Of a DNA stretch of 64,000 nucleotides, positions 22,801 through 34,500 are shown piece by piece. The position numbers and the translations under genes were made by a program. This DNA comes from Ephydatia muelleri (taxonomy: Eukaryota > Porifera > Demospongiae > Spongillida > Spongillidae): NCBI GenBank assembly GCA_013339895.1, contig JABACO010000003.1:13219460-13283459 (forward strand). Reading direction: 5' to 3'. Position 1 is the stretch's first letter, and every line of letters begins with the position of its first letter. Under the pieces are notes generated by a model. That model was not told the origin of the DNA. It saw nothing but the letters and a program-made list of their open reading frames with translations, and searched no databases.

Positions 22801-23576
22801 TGTTCGTATTTGCAATAGCAACAAGCATCCTCTTCATTATTCCCTACACAGTAGCCCTAACCATTATCCCCATTATCGACAAGTTTAGTGAAAAAAACAG
22901 GTTGCTTAAGTGGATTAACTTCAAGATTAATCTGATCAAGCCAATGAATGATGCTTACTATGCGCCTTACAATGGCTGGCGCAGGAGCTGGCTGGGGCTG
23001 CAACTTCTTCTATTCATTTTCTTGCTTGTTCCCTCTCCAATCCTGGGGTCAAATAATCCATCTCTCCTGCTGTTTATTCACGTCTTAATTGTATCAGTCT
23101 TTGCCTTTATTCACATCCAGATTAAGCCATTTGGTGGAGTACTACAAACAAACTCTGATAAAAAATGTAAAGCATTGCAGCACATGAATATTGCTTACAA
23201 CTGGTTAGATCTGTTTTACATTACTAACTATGCTCTTCTTGCTTTCACTGTGTCATACTATTTGTCAAATGGTTCGAGTGCTGCACAACTTCAGATAGCA
23301 GTAGGAGTGTTGGTTGGTATAACTGTGTTTGTATTGTTTGCTACATTATTCTTCCACACAGTTATATCATGCCTCAGGTTGTTTAATGGTTTTGACCTTG
23401 CAAAGAATTGGATAGAGTCATTTTTATGTCGCTCTCAAAGCAGCATCAAAATCAACAGTTCGGCTTTTTCCCCTGAGGACAACCCAGATGAAAATAAACA
23501 GTTACTGTCCGTTGCTGTTGTGAAACTTGAAAGCTCTTATGTGCGAGAACCTCTTTTGGAGAGTGGAATAAATTGA
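19824..23576 (+). CDS. Beta-helix ectodomain, Cys-rich, multi-membrane protein (copy B)
   Basis: An intact 1250-residue, single-exon protein. Residues 1-18 are a signal peptide (MFLVIAIALLLRLGVVLG). Residues about 20-580 form a pectate-lyase/Pmp-like parallel beta-helix with repeated N-x-S/T sites and GGA(I/V) turns (SWGGAISSY, IGGAVYQG, VGGAIFAF, GGAVYIQG). After a less regular region, a Cys-rich segment at about 755-805 (CNGGREGVLCGRCPAGQSV) leads into about ten hydrophobic helices from about 810 to 1190, starting WLITLGMYAVMGVILIVVLF. A polar tail ends the protein. The architecture resembles large invertebrate proteins often auto-named 'probable outer membrane protein Pmp'. It is probably a cell-surface receptor or adhesin; the function is unknown. 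Copies A and C are decayed relatives, so this is the only live member here. Confidence 0.88.
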   Translation: MFLVIAIALLLRLGVVLGETVYIPAGNASFLGTYLCNGSLTSGTTLILGSGTHIISTGPACYLTDLSNVAITTFSNATVQCTGERMFHFRGMQNFTIENVTFTECGQLVTIRVRSKNVVASSVVIYFEYSLSVSMRKVAITRFKGFAVVGYNLSNFVMSDVKISGCSNNNCSGVYLESALDTVTFERCEFSNLLFDTSYSDDYAMDYFGPGITVFGLHARVHNSVFTSNQGGSAVSAYSSYVDVLNSTFTRNIASWGGAISSYKSFNLNISNCTFRGNYAKQIGGAVYQGPVSSPFSSSNCSKSVLLESVTIDSSSFYNNKATVGGAIFAFDLQSNVQVTIRESVIINNTACLGAAIYAGNRYKPDSGLTFSVVMEDVSVINNDRSSTCSAWGSAVYLNEVDYLHISGLSSSGSDFVGNSPDGAIQAIGTNVHIQGNVSFRHNSGIKGGALYLTSNAQLYFYENCKVEFAGNTATTFGGAVYIQGDRNINIASSTVSVLVSCAIHFIANNYNVNVSFSSNHADQSGHSVYATNIYECQLDDGRSVRQTSTYEVYEKYFTILPSPGDSNQTQIMSFPVKVLICSCEGDSYLNGTYHITAWPGATVQCYATTVDFVNHTSPSVVYTTVQALNSFAYPYTQLGPQQRVQWSEQECTSLEYQIYGLENTTVNFFLSTDEGDTSLKSLNITVMLGPCGPGFMLSNDSRGLRTCTCSRFLASFGVNCDVNLGTVNKTDTTGWIGLLQNGAEALATTCPLDYCNSNDRAINLQSPNSICNGGREGVLCGRCPAGQSVVFGTIECHLCSDLWLITLGMYAVMGVILIVVLFVLNLTVSQGTIYGLIFYANIIVVNSTIFFGGLNLKFLQVIISFIVLDLGFPLCFYNGMDDATKMGLQFLFPSYLLVLIFVFIVVCRYCVSSRPQVSSTKFIYLLGRVRELTLQRAVNVLATLVYLSYFKLVRAVIDILSYTTINVQNGASVQVWFYDGNIQYLHGVHAILFVFAIATSILFIIPYTVALTIIPIIDKFSEKNRLLKWINFKINLIKPMNDAYYAPYNGWRRSWLGLQLLLFIFLLVPSPILGSNNPSLLLFIHVLIVSVFAFIHIQIKPFGGVLQTNSDKKCKALQHMNIAYNWLDLFYITNYALLAFTVSYYLSNGSSAAQLQIAVGVLVGITVFVLFATLFFHTVISCLRLFNGFDLAKNWIESFLCRSQSSIKINSSAFSPEDNPDENKQLLSVAVVKLESSYVREPLLESGIN

Positions 23577-25692
23577 AAGTAATGAATAATGAGTACTCCC
23601 TAACTCTGCTTTGTGTTCAGCTTGTATAACTGACTTACATGTGTGCAAGACATTGAATTGTATGTTGAAACTGGAACTTAAATACGTTTATTAAAACTGC
23701 TGTTTTAGTGCTTGATTTGTAATGCTTTTATTCATGTGTCTTTGAAAAACAATATCTGGTTTTCATTTTATATTCCGTTTCAAAGGGCTGTTTACTCTTG
23801 GCACTAGCGTTAATGGTGTAAATTCAATAGTGGGAAAAAAAGGAAATTCATAAGTATCTTATTACTCAATACACAAACTTGAATTGCTATAGCTGGAGTC
23901 ACTTCTGGAGTTGATCAAGCTCTAACAGTGTCTTTTGTTACTAATTGTAAACCACTGCATTAGAGACAAAATGTTATTTGGTACATGATGTTGCACTATG
24001 GTATTGAAAGGGTGTTACAATATATTACTGCAAAATTCATTAATTACTACAATGCTAGACTGTTCAGACTATTACTATTTTAAAAAGCAGCAAAATTATT
24101 ATTAACTCCGTCTGATCATCAGCCCAGGTTTCTGAACAGAGGAAGCATGCTTCCAATGATGCCAAGTACTCAGAGCTAGGTTAAGCATGCCTTTTTTTTT
24201 GAGATATATATATGCATCTCATCTTGGTTCATGTTCAGTATAAGGATATGTGTACAGTGCAAGGGCACTGTTATCTCGAGCAAAGGCATACAGAAATGGT
24301 GCTGACAACCTTCTAAACTTATAAAGAGCCTATCTTTCAGTTTTTAATCATAGAATACCATATATTCCATTTATTAATTATGTTTTTAGGTAGTATGTAG
24401 TAGCTCATGATTTTATGTGAACATTATGGGTTGAATAGTAGATGCTTTCATTTATTATAAAATGTGCTTGTGTTGTAATATAAAGTTATGATTTTGGGTG
24501 CAGGATCAACTGTGTGATCAGCTGGTGATCAGCTTATTAAGTAACCAAAAGTGTTATGAGCTTGGATGGACCTGTGTGCCCTAGCTGTCGACTTCTATTG
24601 TGCATGGAGATTTAAAGGGCAGAATACATTTGCTTGTCTGTCAATCAGCCTGGCAATCAAAATCTCTCTGTCTAAATCCAAGACTTTATCAAAAGTATAA
24701 TATCAAATATGAAACGAATAATAATAAAAGCACACGTCGAGATACAGGTGGAAGTGGGCAATCACCTGACTCATGACCACAGAACGTTTTGCCAGGTGCT
24801 GCAGCACCTGCAGTCATTCCTGCCTCATTCAGCACTGCAGGGGTGAGTGGTGAGGCTACAGTGACATCTTCTTCTTGGGTCCCACTCATCAGGGCCTGGA
24901 GTTTGCATTCTTCACAGCTGCTATCTTCATTTTGTCCCATAGTCCTTCTGTGTTTGAATTGCACTGCTCATGTATCACTATCATATTGCTGTGACCTGTA
25001 AACACCACTTCCTTCACTGCTTTGTACATCTTTATCACCATTTGTATCCCCAACTCATCATGCCACACTTCAGCAATTAACACTTTTGGTTTAGGTGACA
25101 CCCCACAACTGGCTCACATAACTGCATCTTCCTCGTCATTTTCCCATACACAATCTCCCCTCATTCCACCATCTTTCGTTCCCTCTTCTCATAATTTATC
25201 TAGATAATCCCATCTGTCAACATCTGACCTGCTGATCAGATAAGGGTCCCCTCAAGTCACTTAATCTATCATGCTACTACTAGATCCAGAATAAATGCAT
25301 TGTTTAAAGGTGTAGGCCAGCCTTTGCTAGAATCCCCCTTAGTTCAGTTGTAAGTGAGCACTTGAAAGAAAGGTTGGTAAAGATGTATACTTTCTCCAAC
25401 AAAGGATAAAGGCAGACACTTCTAACCCACACTATTAACTTCCTATGTGGCCTGTGGTCCAGTAATGAAATTAGCATACATCGGAACCTAGCCAAAGGAC
25501 ATGCTATTCCTGTATCACATGTTTCCCACTAATCCCATCAACATTAAACAAAACTAATTGAATCAGCAGTTCAATGGCCAGGGCTGGTCTGTTTACGAAA
25601 GCTAGCCATCTGCTCTTGTCTTCTACACTGGCTCCCAATTCAGATGCTACTTAGTAGCTGTTATTGTCCAAACACCCACTCCTGTAATTCCA
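23577..25692. other. Intergenic, no gene recognised
   Basis: AT-rich DNA downstream of copy B. A candidate polyadenylation signal (AATAAA) overlaps the copy B stop codon. Short ORFs at 24689-25101 (-) overlap each other and show no family features. Confidence 0.5.
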
Positions 25693-25860
25693 ATGATACC
25701 ACCAACTCCTGCCACAATTGGTCCTGATTTTAATATGCTGACAATTTTACATTTCTTCCCTAATGACACAGCAACAGGTCCTTCAGGTTTAAGGATCCAA
25801 CACCTGCTTGATGCTGTCAGTGTCTCTTTGCCCACATCCATCTACAATGCACTTTTCCTG
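25693..25860 (+). pseudogene. Possible reverse transcriptase fragment (non-LTR type)
   Basis: A short open stretch reads ILHFFPNDTATGPSGLRIQH then LLDAVS. It resembles the F..GsapGpsGLr.qHL motif found at the start of some retroelement reverse transcriptase domains. Nothing downstream confirms catalytic motifs such as YADD, so this is a remnant at best. Confidence 0.35.
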
Positions 25861-28740
25861 ATGTTGTCTACCTCCTGGCATCAGATAAATACTATCTTAA
25901 ATCTCCACTAACCTTGCCGGTGACTCTTGATGGCACTAAATAAGCTGAAGCCTAGTTATCTACCAGATTAGATCCATTCCAGATGTGGGGAGGCATTATG
26001 GAGGTTGACAGGAAATGGTTACATGCACTGATCAAGAACAAGGCATTTGAGCTTTTTCACTCCACTTCAGTTCAAAGTGCATGCTCAGAAAAGATTGTCC
26101 ATGGCCTGAGGAAGTGCAATGAGGATCACTAGGATGACGACCTTCAATCTAGTCTACAGGTAAGCTTTCCTGAATGAATGCGCTTCTTTCTTCCCTGAAC
26201 TTCTACTTTGGGCGGTAGGGTGCAATGGAGCACATCAGCTCTGCAGCATCCTTTGTTTTGTTTGTCATCTGAGCCTGGGGCTCGACAAGGGAACCCTCTA
26301 GGCCCTTTATTTTTTAGCCTTTGCACTTCAAAGAGTCATCTCCATGATTGATGTGGATGATGAATGCATTGAGATGCTTTTTCACAAAAATTAATGAATA
26401 AGGTTATCTTACCTGATTTATATGCAGGATAAGAAGAGGAAAAGTACCTTTCATGTAAATGTGCTGAAAACGTACTATGTTCTTGAGTCAAGGACCGAGG
26501 GTGCTGTTACTCAGAGGAACTCCAAGATGGAGAACTAGAGACCGGTGAAGTGAAATCCAGCAACTGTGTTGCTGCAGTACAGGGGGAAGGACGTGTGTTA
26601 GTGTTGGATCTTTTCTATAGTGTTTATTATGTATCATAATTATATTATCATTATTAACCTTAAAGAATGTCCAATCAATCAAAACATTTATCGCAACGCA
26701 CTTTGAAACTGGAAGAATGGTTACGTGGTCTGCTAGAGAAACAGGACCTAAAAAATGTTGGGTGACAAGAAGTACATTTAGAATTGTAAGGACTGCAATG
26801 CACTTTTGCTTAGTACAATTGATGTTGAACGTACATGCATGGCCATGTATTTGTATCAGCTGCATAATTAGTTATTCACTTTTAACAAGTTACATCATGG
26901 CAAGTGTGAATCATTTTGAATGAGAAATTATGAGGCTGACCATGAATATGTTTAAAAGTCAATACCTAAGTCAATACATAATCATTATGACATTATCCGG
27001 ACGGAGGACATATACATTAATTGGGGAGGCACATATGATATGAAAAGGATAATGTGTACAATCCTAAGGGGGACATATTATCCTATAATACATTTACCGG
27101 GTGGGGGGGGGGGGGGGGGGGGGGGGGGTATTATTCTAAGGGGTACATAGTTTCCTAGGATACTTTGTCTGGAAGGACTGCTGGTCCTTAGTACTGGGTG
27201 TCTGGTGGGGATACCAGGTTCTATGTCCAGCCAGACAATATTTCAGGGAAACTCGTACCGCCACATCCCTAATCACCAATGGCCAGAAGAGTTTCTGTAA
27301 CAGCCTTTGGCTGGTTTTATCTCAATCGTCCTTGATGGCCTGTAATGCGGATATCATGAGCCATTTCTAACTTCAAGCTGCATGACAACAAGTCATTGAC
27401 ATCACAGAACTAGCTGTTTGACTTCTGCCTCCCCCCCTTTTCCTCTTGGGGTCAATCTCAATAATTCCCTCATAGCTTCTGACAGCATGTCATCTTGCTC
27501 CTGTAACTTCTGCTATTACAGCATGTTACATTCTCCCCTCCAACCTGTCTCCCCAGTCCCTTACGAACATGCTGTCTCTGCTCCTATGATCATACTCTTG
27601 GATCAAAGTAGCAACTGTTTTCCTGTGATCACAGGTTTCGGAATTGCTCCTGACAAAGCCTCCTTCTCTCTGTAGTTCTGCAGTTCCTCTCGCTTCTTAC
27701 TCTAGTCAATACCTTAATTGAATTCTCTTGTGAAAAGAATCCATGTCTAGCCCTGCTGCCAAGCAACTGAGTATCTCTGACACACCCTTTCTCAGTAATA
27801 CTCCATGTTCAAACACTCCATTTCCTTCAGCGTACAGTACAGGGAGTTGATTAATTTTGTGATCTGTTCTGCCATGGATGCAACATTGCAATAAGAAAGA
27901 TTGATTTGTACTTCAACACATGTATATGTATATCAATGTCAGTCATGCAGGTATGGGTAGAAGCTCTTGTGATGTAGCCTTACCAGTCTACACCTTGTTG
28001 GTCAGCACAGTGGAGCTTAGTATGGCCACCTTTTTATGACATAGCCATGTCCAGATGTAGAGGCCATTGACACGAAATCGCATAGCAATGTCAGACAGGA
28101 CCAGTGTTTGGTGATACATGTACCTCCTTGTTGCTCTCCAGTGAATGCATTACCAAATTGTAACGATATAACCATGCAATGAATATGATTATTGTAGCTG
28201 TAATAGTGATAGTTGGTGTGAAAGGTGGTGCTATAATTTATCATTAAATGTGACTGTTGGCATAGGTTCTCTACAATTTGGCGGTATTGACATATGGTTG
28301 CACAGATTGTCATATTCTATGTATTATTGAAACAAAAAATATAGTGCATGCATAAACAGCTGAGTCTTTAAGCCGATTTGTGTATAAATGTTACATGCAT
28401 TTTTACACTCATCCGGTCATAAGTAACAAATTTACTTTCTTAGATGACAGTTACCCAGCTTTATAGATAGTGCAACTTCTCCTTTTGCTATTTTTTACAG
28501 TACCCCATATGTAATAGTGCCGTAATTGGTATAGCATTTCCTAACAGAATATACAATATAGAAAAATAATAATTCGCAAGAGACATTTTCCTCTAGTATT
28601 ATAATCCAGTATTAAAACATAGCAATAATCATATTCAACTTTCTATTCTAACAAGCAAATGTCATGCCGAATTTATACAAGATGAAAACACTAGGCAAGT
28701 AATGGAGCACTAATCTCTTTAATGTCAAATTTCTGTACTC
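25861..28740. other. Intergenic, no gene recognised
   Basis: No convincing coding exon. It contains a G26 tract (27103-27128) flanked by similar short sequences (TCCTAAGGGGGACATA before, TTCTAAGGGGTACATAG after), which suggests a decayed tandem or slippage region. Confidence 0.5.
27103..27128. repeat. Poly-G tract (26 G)
   Basis: An uninterrupted G homopolymer, the third long G/C run in the window. Confidence 0.9.
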
Positions 28741-29236
28741 TCCAAAAGAGGCTGTCGTGAATTGCTTTCAAAATTCGTAACAGAAGCAGAAAGTAACTTT
28801 ATATATTCATCTAGGTTGTGTTCAGGGGAAAAAGTTGAACTGTTGAGCTTGATGCTTTTTTCAGAGCTATATAAAAGTCACTCTACCCAATTCTAATGGT
28901 TAGGGCTACTGTGTAGGGAATAATGAAGAGGATGCTTGTTGCTATTGCAAATACGAACAGAATAGTATGCACTCTGTGGAGGTACTGGATATTTCCATCA
29001 TAGAACCACACTTGGACCGAAGCAGATGCATACATCAAAACATTTACAGCCCTTTACAAACTAAATTTCCTCAGTCCTCTGAGTAGAGATAAACATGGGA
29101 ATGCAAACTGAAGGCCCATTTATGTTGCATCGTCCATTCCATTGTAAAACAGAGCGGGAATATAATGAACACTATGGTGACTTGGAGGAACTTAAAGTCC
29201 AATCCTCCAAAGAAACTGTGCTGTACTATACTAAAA
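28741..29236 (-). pseudogene. Beta-helix/multi-TM protein gene, copy C, 3' fragment
   Basis: The minus strand matches scattered parts of the membrane domain of copy B. Reading from 29236 down, it has the STIFFGGLNLKFLQV region, then (about 29010-28895) a nearly identical block around VQVWFYDGNIQYLH and FVFAIATSILFIIPYTVALT. It ends with the C-terminal tail. Intervening segments are deleted and frames are broken. The beta-helix part is absent. Its inverted orientation relative to A and B shows a separate duplication event. Confidence 0.8.
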
Positions 29237-29975
29237 AATGAAGCAGCAAAATGCAGAAAAATGATGGAGGGCTTTTCAAGCATCTGCCTTTTTCTGCTGA
29301 ATCAGAGAGTGTTCGAGTTAATTCAAGATGATGAACTCAGGTCTGAAACATCCACTCACTCGCATCGGAGACATCAATATCGATCGAATGAACGACGACA
29401 ATCAACTAGCAATACCCTTCTAAACTAAGACATTATAATAAGTTCTCACACTACAATGTTTCTCTTTCTATACCAATAGAGCAGCACGGTTGCTAAAGCG
29501 ATCTTGTCCCATCGACGAACGCAAATAGGACAAAATGAGTTTCAAGAAATTAAAAATGAAATTGCAAGTTAAACAATGTATTTCGTGCATTATATGTGTC
29601 CTGAACAATTGACAAATAATATGACAAGCAGGTATATATCATAGGCGTCCGCTCGATGGGGGAAAGGCGCCCCCCAAACTGTGAAAACCTGAGATTTCAT
29701 GTATGTATAATATATTTTTTTACGGCACCAAAAGGTCCTTTCAAGTGCATTATGTCCGCGGGTGCTCAACAGCCACACTTCGCCATTGGCACCCAGCATT
29801 ATGGAAATGGTGATGGAAAGAGTAGTGAATGAAATTACAAAATGACATCAACCTACAAGTACATGTATTTCGTATTCCGTACCTGTCGCTCCTCCGTAGC
29901 CGGCCTAGGTGCTAAAATATAATTATGATTCTCTAACATAAATTAATACAGCCTGGGGACCAGATGTAGATAAAA
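29237..29975. other. Spacer upstream of TMEM175
   Basis: No gene recognised. The final stretch before 29976 should hold the TMEM175 promoter, but I see no diagnostic TATA-like site. Confidence 0.5.
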
Positions 29976-31491
29976 ATGGCGGCAACAACATCTTTGTTGC
30001 ACAAGCCGGCTATGCGTGTTCATAAGCACCCCTTTGATGCAGAGAGGCTGATCCTATTTAGCGATGGCATTTTTGCAGTCATCATGACAGTCATGGTAAG
30101 ATAATATTCTTCGCATGTTTGTTGAGGTCTCGTGGTGTGAATATCAAGTGTGCAAGTTAGGCCTACAGTGTAGCTAGTTGCCACTAACGTTACGGTAACC
30201 CTGCCAGTGTGTGTTTAGTTTGTTGAAGGAGCAGCTGCAAGGTACGAAGCTTTTAAAGTGTCACCGTCTTATTTGAGAGACATCTGGTTACTGACACGTA
30301 CATGTACATGTGCACTACGGTCGAGGGATCTAGATACAAAAACGCTTCTCAGAGCTGGCGAGCCGGTTCCGCCAACCGCCCTTTGTAGGATCGCATCATA
30401 AAAGTGGATGGTGTGTGTCTCTGAAATCTGTTATTCATGTTGCAAGATGACAATCGCACAAACGTCGTATAAAGCACAGAAAAAACATGCGTCATTATAG
30501 ATGACTTACTGCATGCCCTTCACGTTTTGATGTCAAATTAGGTAGGCGGCGAGCATGAATTCATAATCTGTGCAAACTAATAACAATTGCGTGCACTAAC
30601 AATATACATTTTGGTTTGTATTGCAGGTTGTTCCCCTCAAGTTAAACGAAAAGGATGTGGTAGATGTAAGTATGTCTACTTTCTTCCTGCATCTAGAGGA
30701 TTCACATGTTGTTTTTTGTGTGAATGCAAGGGAAATGTATCTAAAATACTTTTAGAGACAAGCATACATGTAAGATGCCTGGCCATATCTCATGTTACTT
30801 CTCAACGATACTCCATATTAGAATACGATCTTTTAAAATTGGATGCTTCAAATAGAATGTGTAGCCGTGCAGGAATACCATGGTATTTTAAGAGGATATT
30901 CTGAAGTGGAGTATCAAGATTTGCCATGTGGCTTACTCCTGATCCGTACATTAAACTGATAAAATGATACCATTTCTACATTTGGTAACCATTTTGCCAG
31001 CGTGGTGCACACCTAATGCTGTTAGGGTTGATAAGTGATTAGGCACATGTGGGGGAGGGGGAGGGGTGGGGGGAGGGGAGGGTGTTGGGACATCAGAATC
31101 GATAGTGGCGCCAAAATTCAGTCCATAGTGTACATGTACTTGCACATGTGTGCTACTCATTGTTGTGCAGACATGACTTGGTTTAATCTTGCACAATAAA
31201 CTTCTATCACTAATTGTACTCACCAAGTACAGCTGTATGTCTGAACCAAAATAAACAGTACACATGTGTGACATGTGTATATACCAGACCGTTACTGCTA
31301 GTACAGTATGTGCGCGTATGTACCTGCAGTATGTAATTTTTAGCGCACTTTCCATACATGTTCCCTGAAGGCTTCTGCACTTTGTGCAAGAGGGTCACAC
31401 ACCACTCCCCTACCCCATCTTCAACCAGCTCTTCTGATGCATCAATCATAGCTCGTAAATTCATGCATACTTCCCTGTTTGTGTGTTTGTT

Positions 31492-31551
<60 letters not shown>

Positions 31552-34500
31552 TGTGTGTGTGTGTGGTGTGTGTGTGTGTGTCTGTGTCTGTGTCTGTGTG
31601 TGTGTCTGTGTGTGTGTCTGTGTGTATTGTGTTTGTTGAGGGGGAGGGGTACCATTATGCTTTTTGCCTACTACCCAAAATAATCATCCGACGCACCACT
31701 GGGCCCATGTAAAAATTTAAGCACTGATGAAAATATTTGAGACCACATTTGAAGCAGCGATCTGAGTTTTACACTGTATGTCATCCTAAGGACTTCAACT
31801 TGAAAACTTTCCTGTGGAATCAGAAGAGTGAATACTTGGTTTATCTTTTTTGTTTTACAACCACTTCGAATCTGTGGATGACTCATGTCAGGTTAGGGGT
31901 GGAAAGTACATGTAATTCTGAGTGCTTTGTTAACTCTGACATTTCTCCTGAAGATTATTTGCCTTTCTGAAACATGTTGATGATGTCATCATTTGGCTCA
32001 ACTTGGTAAACGGTTGGCATTTGCAGTGCTCAATTAGATGAGCGAATTTATCAATCGATGATGATGCATGCTTGTACAACATTTATTCTGCAGTAGTCTT
32101 ATTGGAAAAGAGCTAGTCTACAGTCCTAAAGGGAGATTGTTTACCCTGTTCTTGCCTAATTAAAATAATTACTACTATTCAAGACGCATTCTTGCAAATA
32201 TAGCTTACAATGACTGGAGTGTTTTGAAATTTTAATCAAAAGAATTGGTATTCTTGAAGCACATGGCACACTGTAGCCCCGTACGAGTACTTATAAGCAT
32301 GAAATATCCTTCTTGCATGTAGGCTTTTTATGCTTTGACCAGTAATGCACGTTCATATAGTGGCTTCAGAATTAGTGTTGTACATGTATATCAGATACAC
32401 TCGTGCATGTACATTTCAACAGTTGTATGAAAATACCGCATGAACACCATGGTAGTTCGTGAGCAGACAAATGTGCCAACTAATTTAGCAATCACACTCC
32501 TAATGTTGGGAAAACCTGTTATTCGTTTGTTCTAGGAACTACATGTATGTACAGTGCTTGGATGTGTTCATTTTCCCTCCTCATGTACTCTTCCTGCTCC
32601 TCCACAGTTTGCTCTGCTTTGTGCCACGTTTCTACCCTATGCTGTAAGAGCTTATTAATGTTTATATACCCTGGTCTAATTATAATATGCTATTTCGCTT
32701 CGCAGTTGTCCCTAATCAGTGTTTTTATACAAACCATGCCATATGGTTTCCACTTGGCAATTTCATTAGGAGCTGTTCCTGTATTTTTACTTGGTTTGAT
32801 CAAGGTAGGGACGGGGCTTCAAAGGCAATGTTCTCATCCTTGTTTTCATGCATGCTGAACAGTTAATGATTGTGTGCAGTCTTAGCATCGGCCATGCAGC
32901 CTGCATGTGCGCATACGCCATGCAGGCTGCATGTGCGCATACGCCATGCAGCCTGCATGTGCGCATACGCCATGCAGCCTGCATGTGCGCATACGCCATG
33001 CAGCCTGCATGTGCGCATACGCCATGCAGCCTGCATGTGCGCATACGCCATGCAGGCTGCATGTGCGCATACGCCATGCAGCCTGCATGTGCGCATACGC
33101 CATGCAGCCTGCATGTGCGCATACGCCATGCAGCCTGCATGTGCGCATACGCCATGCAGCCTGCATGTGCGCATACGCCATGCAGCCTGCATGTGCGCAT
33201 ACGCCATGCAGGCTGCATGTGCGCATACGCCATGCAGGCTTTGAATTTGCCATCTTTACTTTTAATTTGCAGACCGCAATCATGTGGTATTCATTAAGGA
33301 GCCCAGAGCTGTTAACGCCAGGCTCCCTACCCATGGTGAGACCCATATATCTCTTTACAGCATGCACTTGTAGCATTGCACTGTAAAAGTGTGCACAGTG
33401 GTTTAAAAACATAGGTGACCAGAACATTTTCAAATTACTGTATACAAATTTAACCAAATTGTATCTGTGTTTGGAATGAGTTGCATGGTGTTAAATAAAT
33501 GAAGATACTGAATTAATTAACAGTTTAATGACGGATGATGAAATATTTGTCATGTACATTAAATGACGCGTACTATGGATGTCGAACATATTTGTCCTAA
33601 CAACATGTAGATAAACGCAAGGGCTACACTTTCTCGGGACGACAGATTATTGGCTACTGTGTGTAGGGCAGAGACTCGGTCACACAAAACTGGAGAAGCT
33701 GTTCTGGCAAAAGAGCTGTTTATAAGTATACTTTGGCATGCAGCTGGAGGTGTGTAGCAGGTGCCTAAAATGTAACTGTCGAATGGTGGAAGAAAAGAGT
33801 TTCAGTAGTCAAGAGGTGCGAATTGTCACCATGGAGGAAACCAACAACATACTGAGTGCACGATAGGTATAGATGGCACCAATGTTTTAATTCCTTTAAA
33901 ACAGGCATCACTGGCATGCCTCGTATAGTATAGGCCATCAACTAGCACCAAAACAAAGCTAAAACAGTGCTTAGTAGTTTCCAATCAAAACGGTCGAACG
34001 GTTTCTATGATAATAATGCTCTCTATACATGACAAACAATAGGTGTTTCACATGGGGATTTAAATTCTGCTATGAGTAAGCAATTAACATAATTTAATTT
34101 GCCTTTACCATTAAAATCTAATCATAACAATCAAGGCAAAAATGACGTAGCGCATGATTTTTCAAGAATTCAAATTTTTTTATATTCTAGAAGTCTGAAA
34201 TGTCCTCTACACATTGCAATCTTATGCACTGAGAATCGCAGTATCCGTCATGGAGTTGTAAGGCTCTGAATTTTTAATTAGCCATACATTTCAATTCAGG
34301 CAATATATTTCTATTGCATGTACTGGAAAATTTAAAGTGTATATGTTAGTCCCTTTTCGCGAAACAACCCAAATAGTTATATAACTAAAATCAATTCAAG
34401 GCAATCAAGATACTGTGTACTTACTATAATCTAAATTACATATAATAGATAACTAACTACTTTGGCAACAGAATCAGGAAGTGGATCATGATGACAGCAA

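Noticed and set aside
29071-29428. Short ORFs on both strands near copy C
   Set aside because: Minus-strand frames are fragments of the decayed copy C; plus-strand frames are their antisense.
32521-32607. Using the acceptor at about 32536 as a longer version of the FALLCATFLPYA exon of TMEM175
   Set aside because: It puts the conserved FLPYA segment out of frame; the acceptor at 32607 gives the family sequence, so a separate short exon must be missing.
32893-33240. CRISPR-like array
   Set aside because: Repeats are directly contiguous with no spacers, and the genome is eukaryotic.
32787-33457. Repeat proteins in several frames of both strands over the 26-bp array
   Set aside because: A stop-free repeat whose period is not a multiple of three is open in every frame; it lies in a TMEM175 intron.
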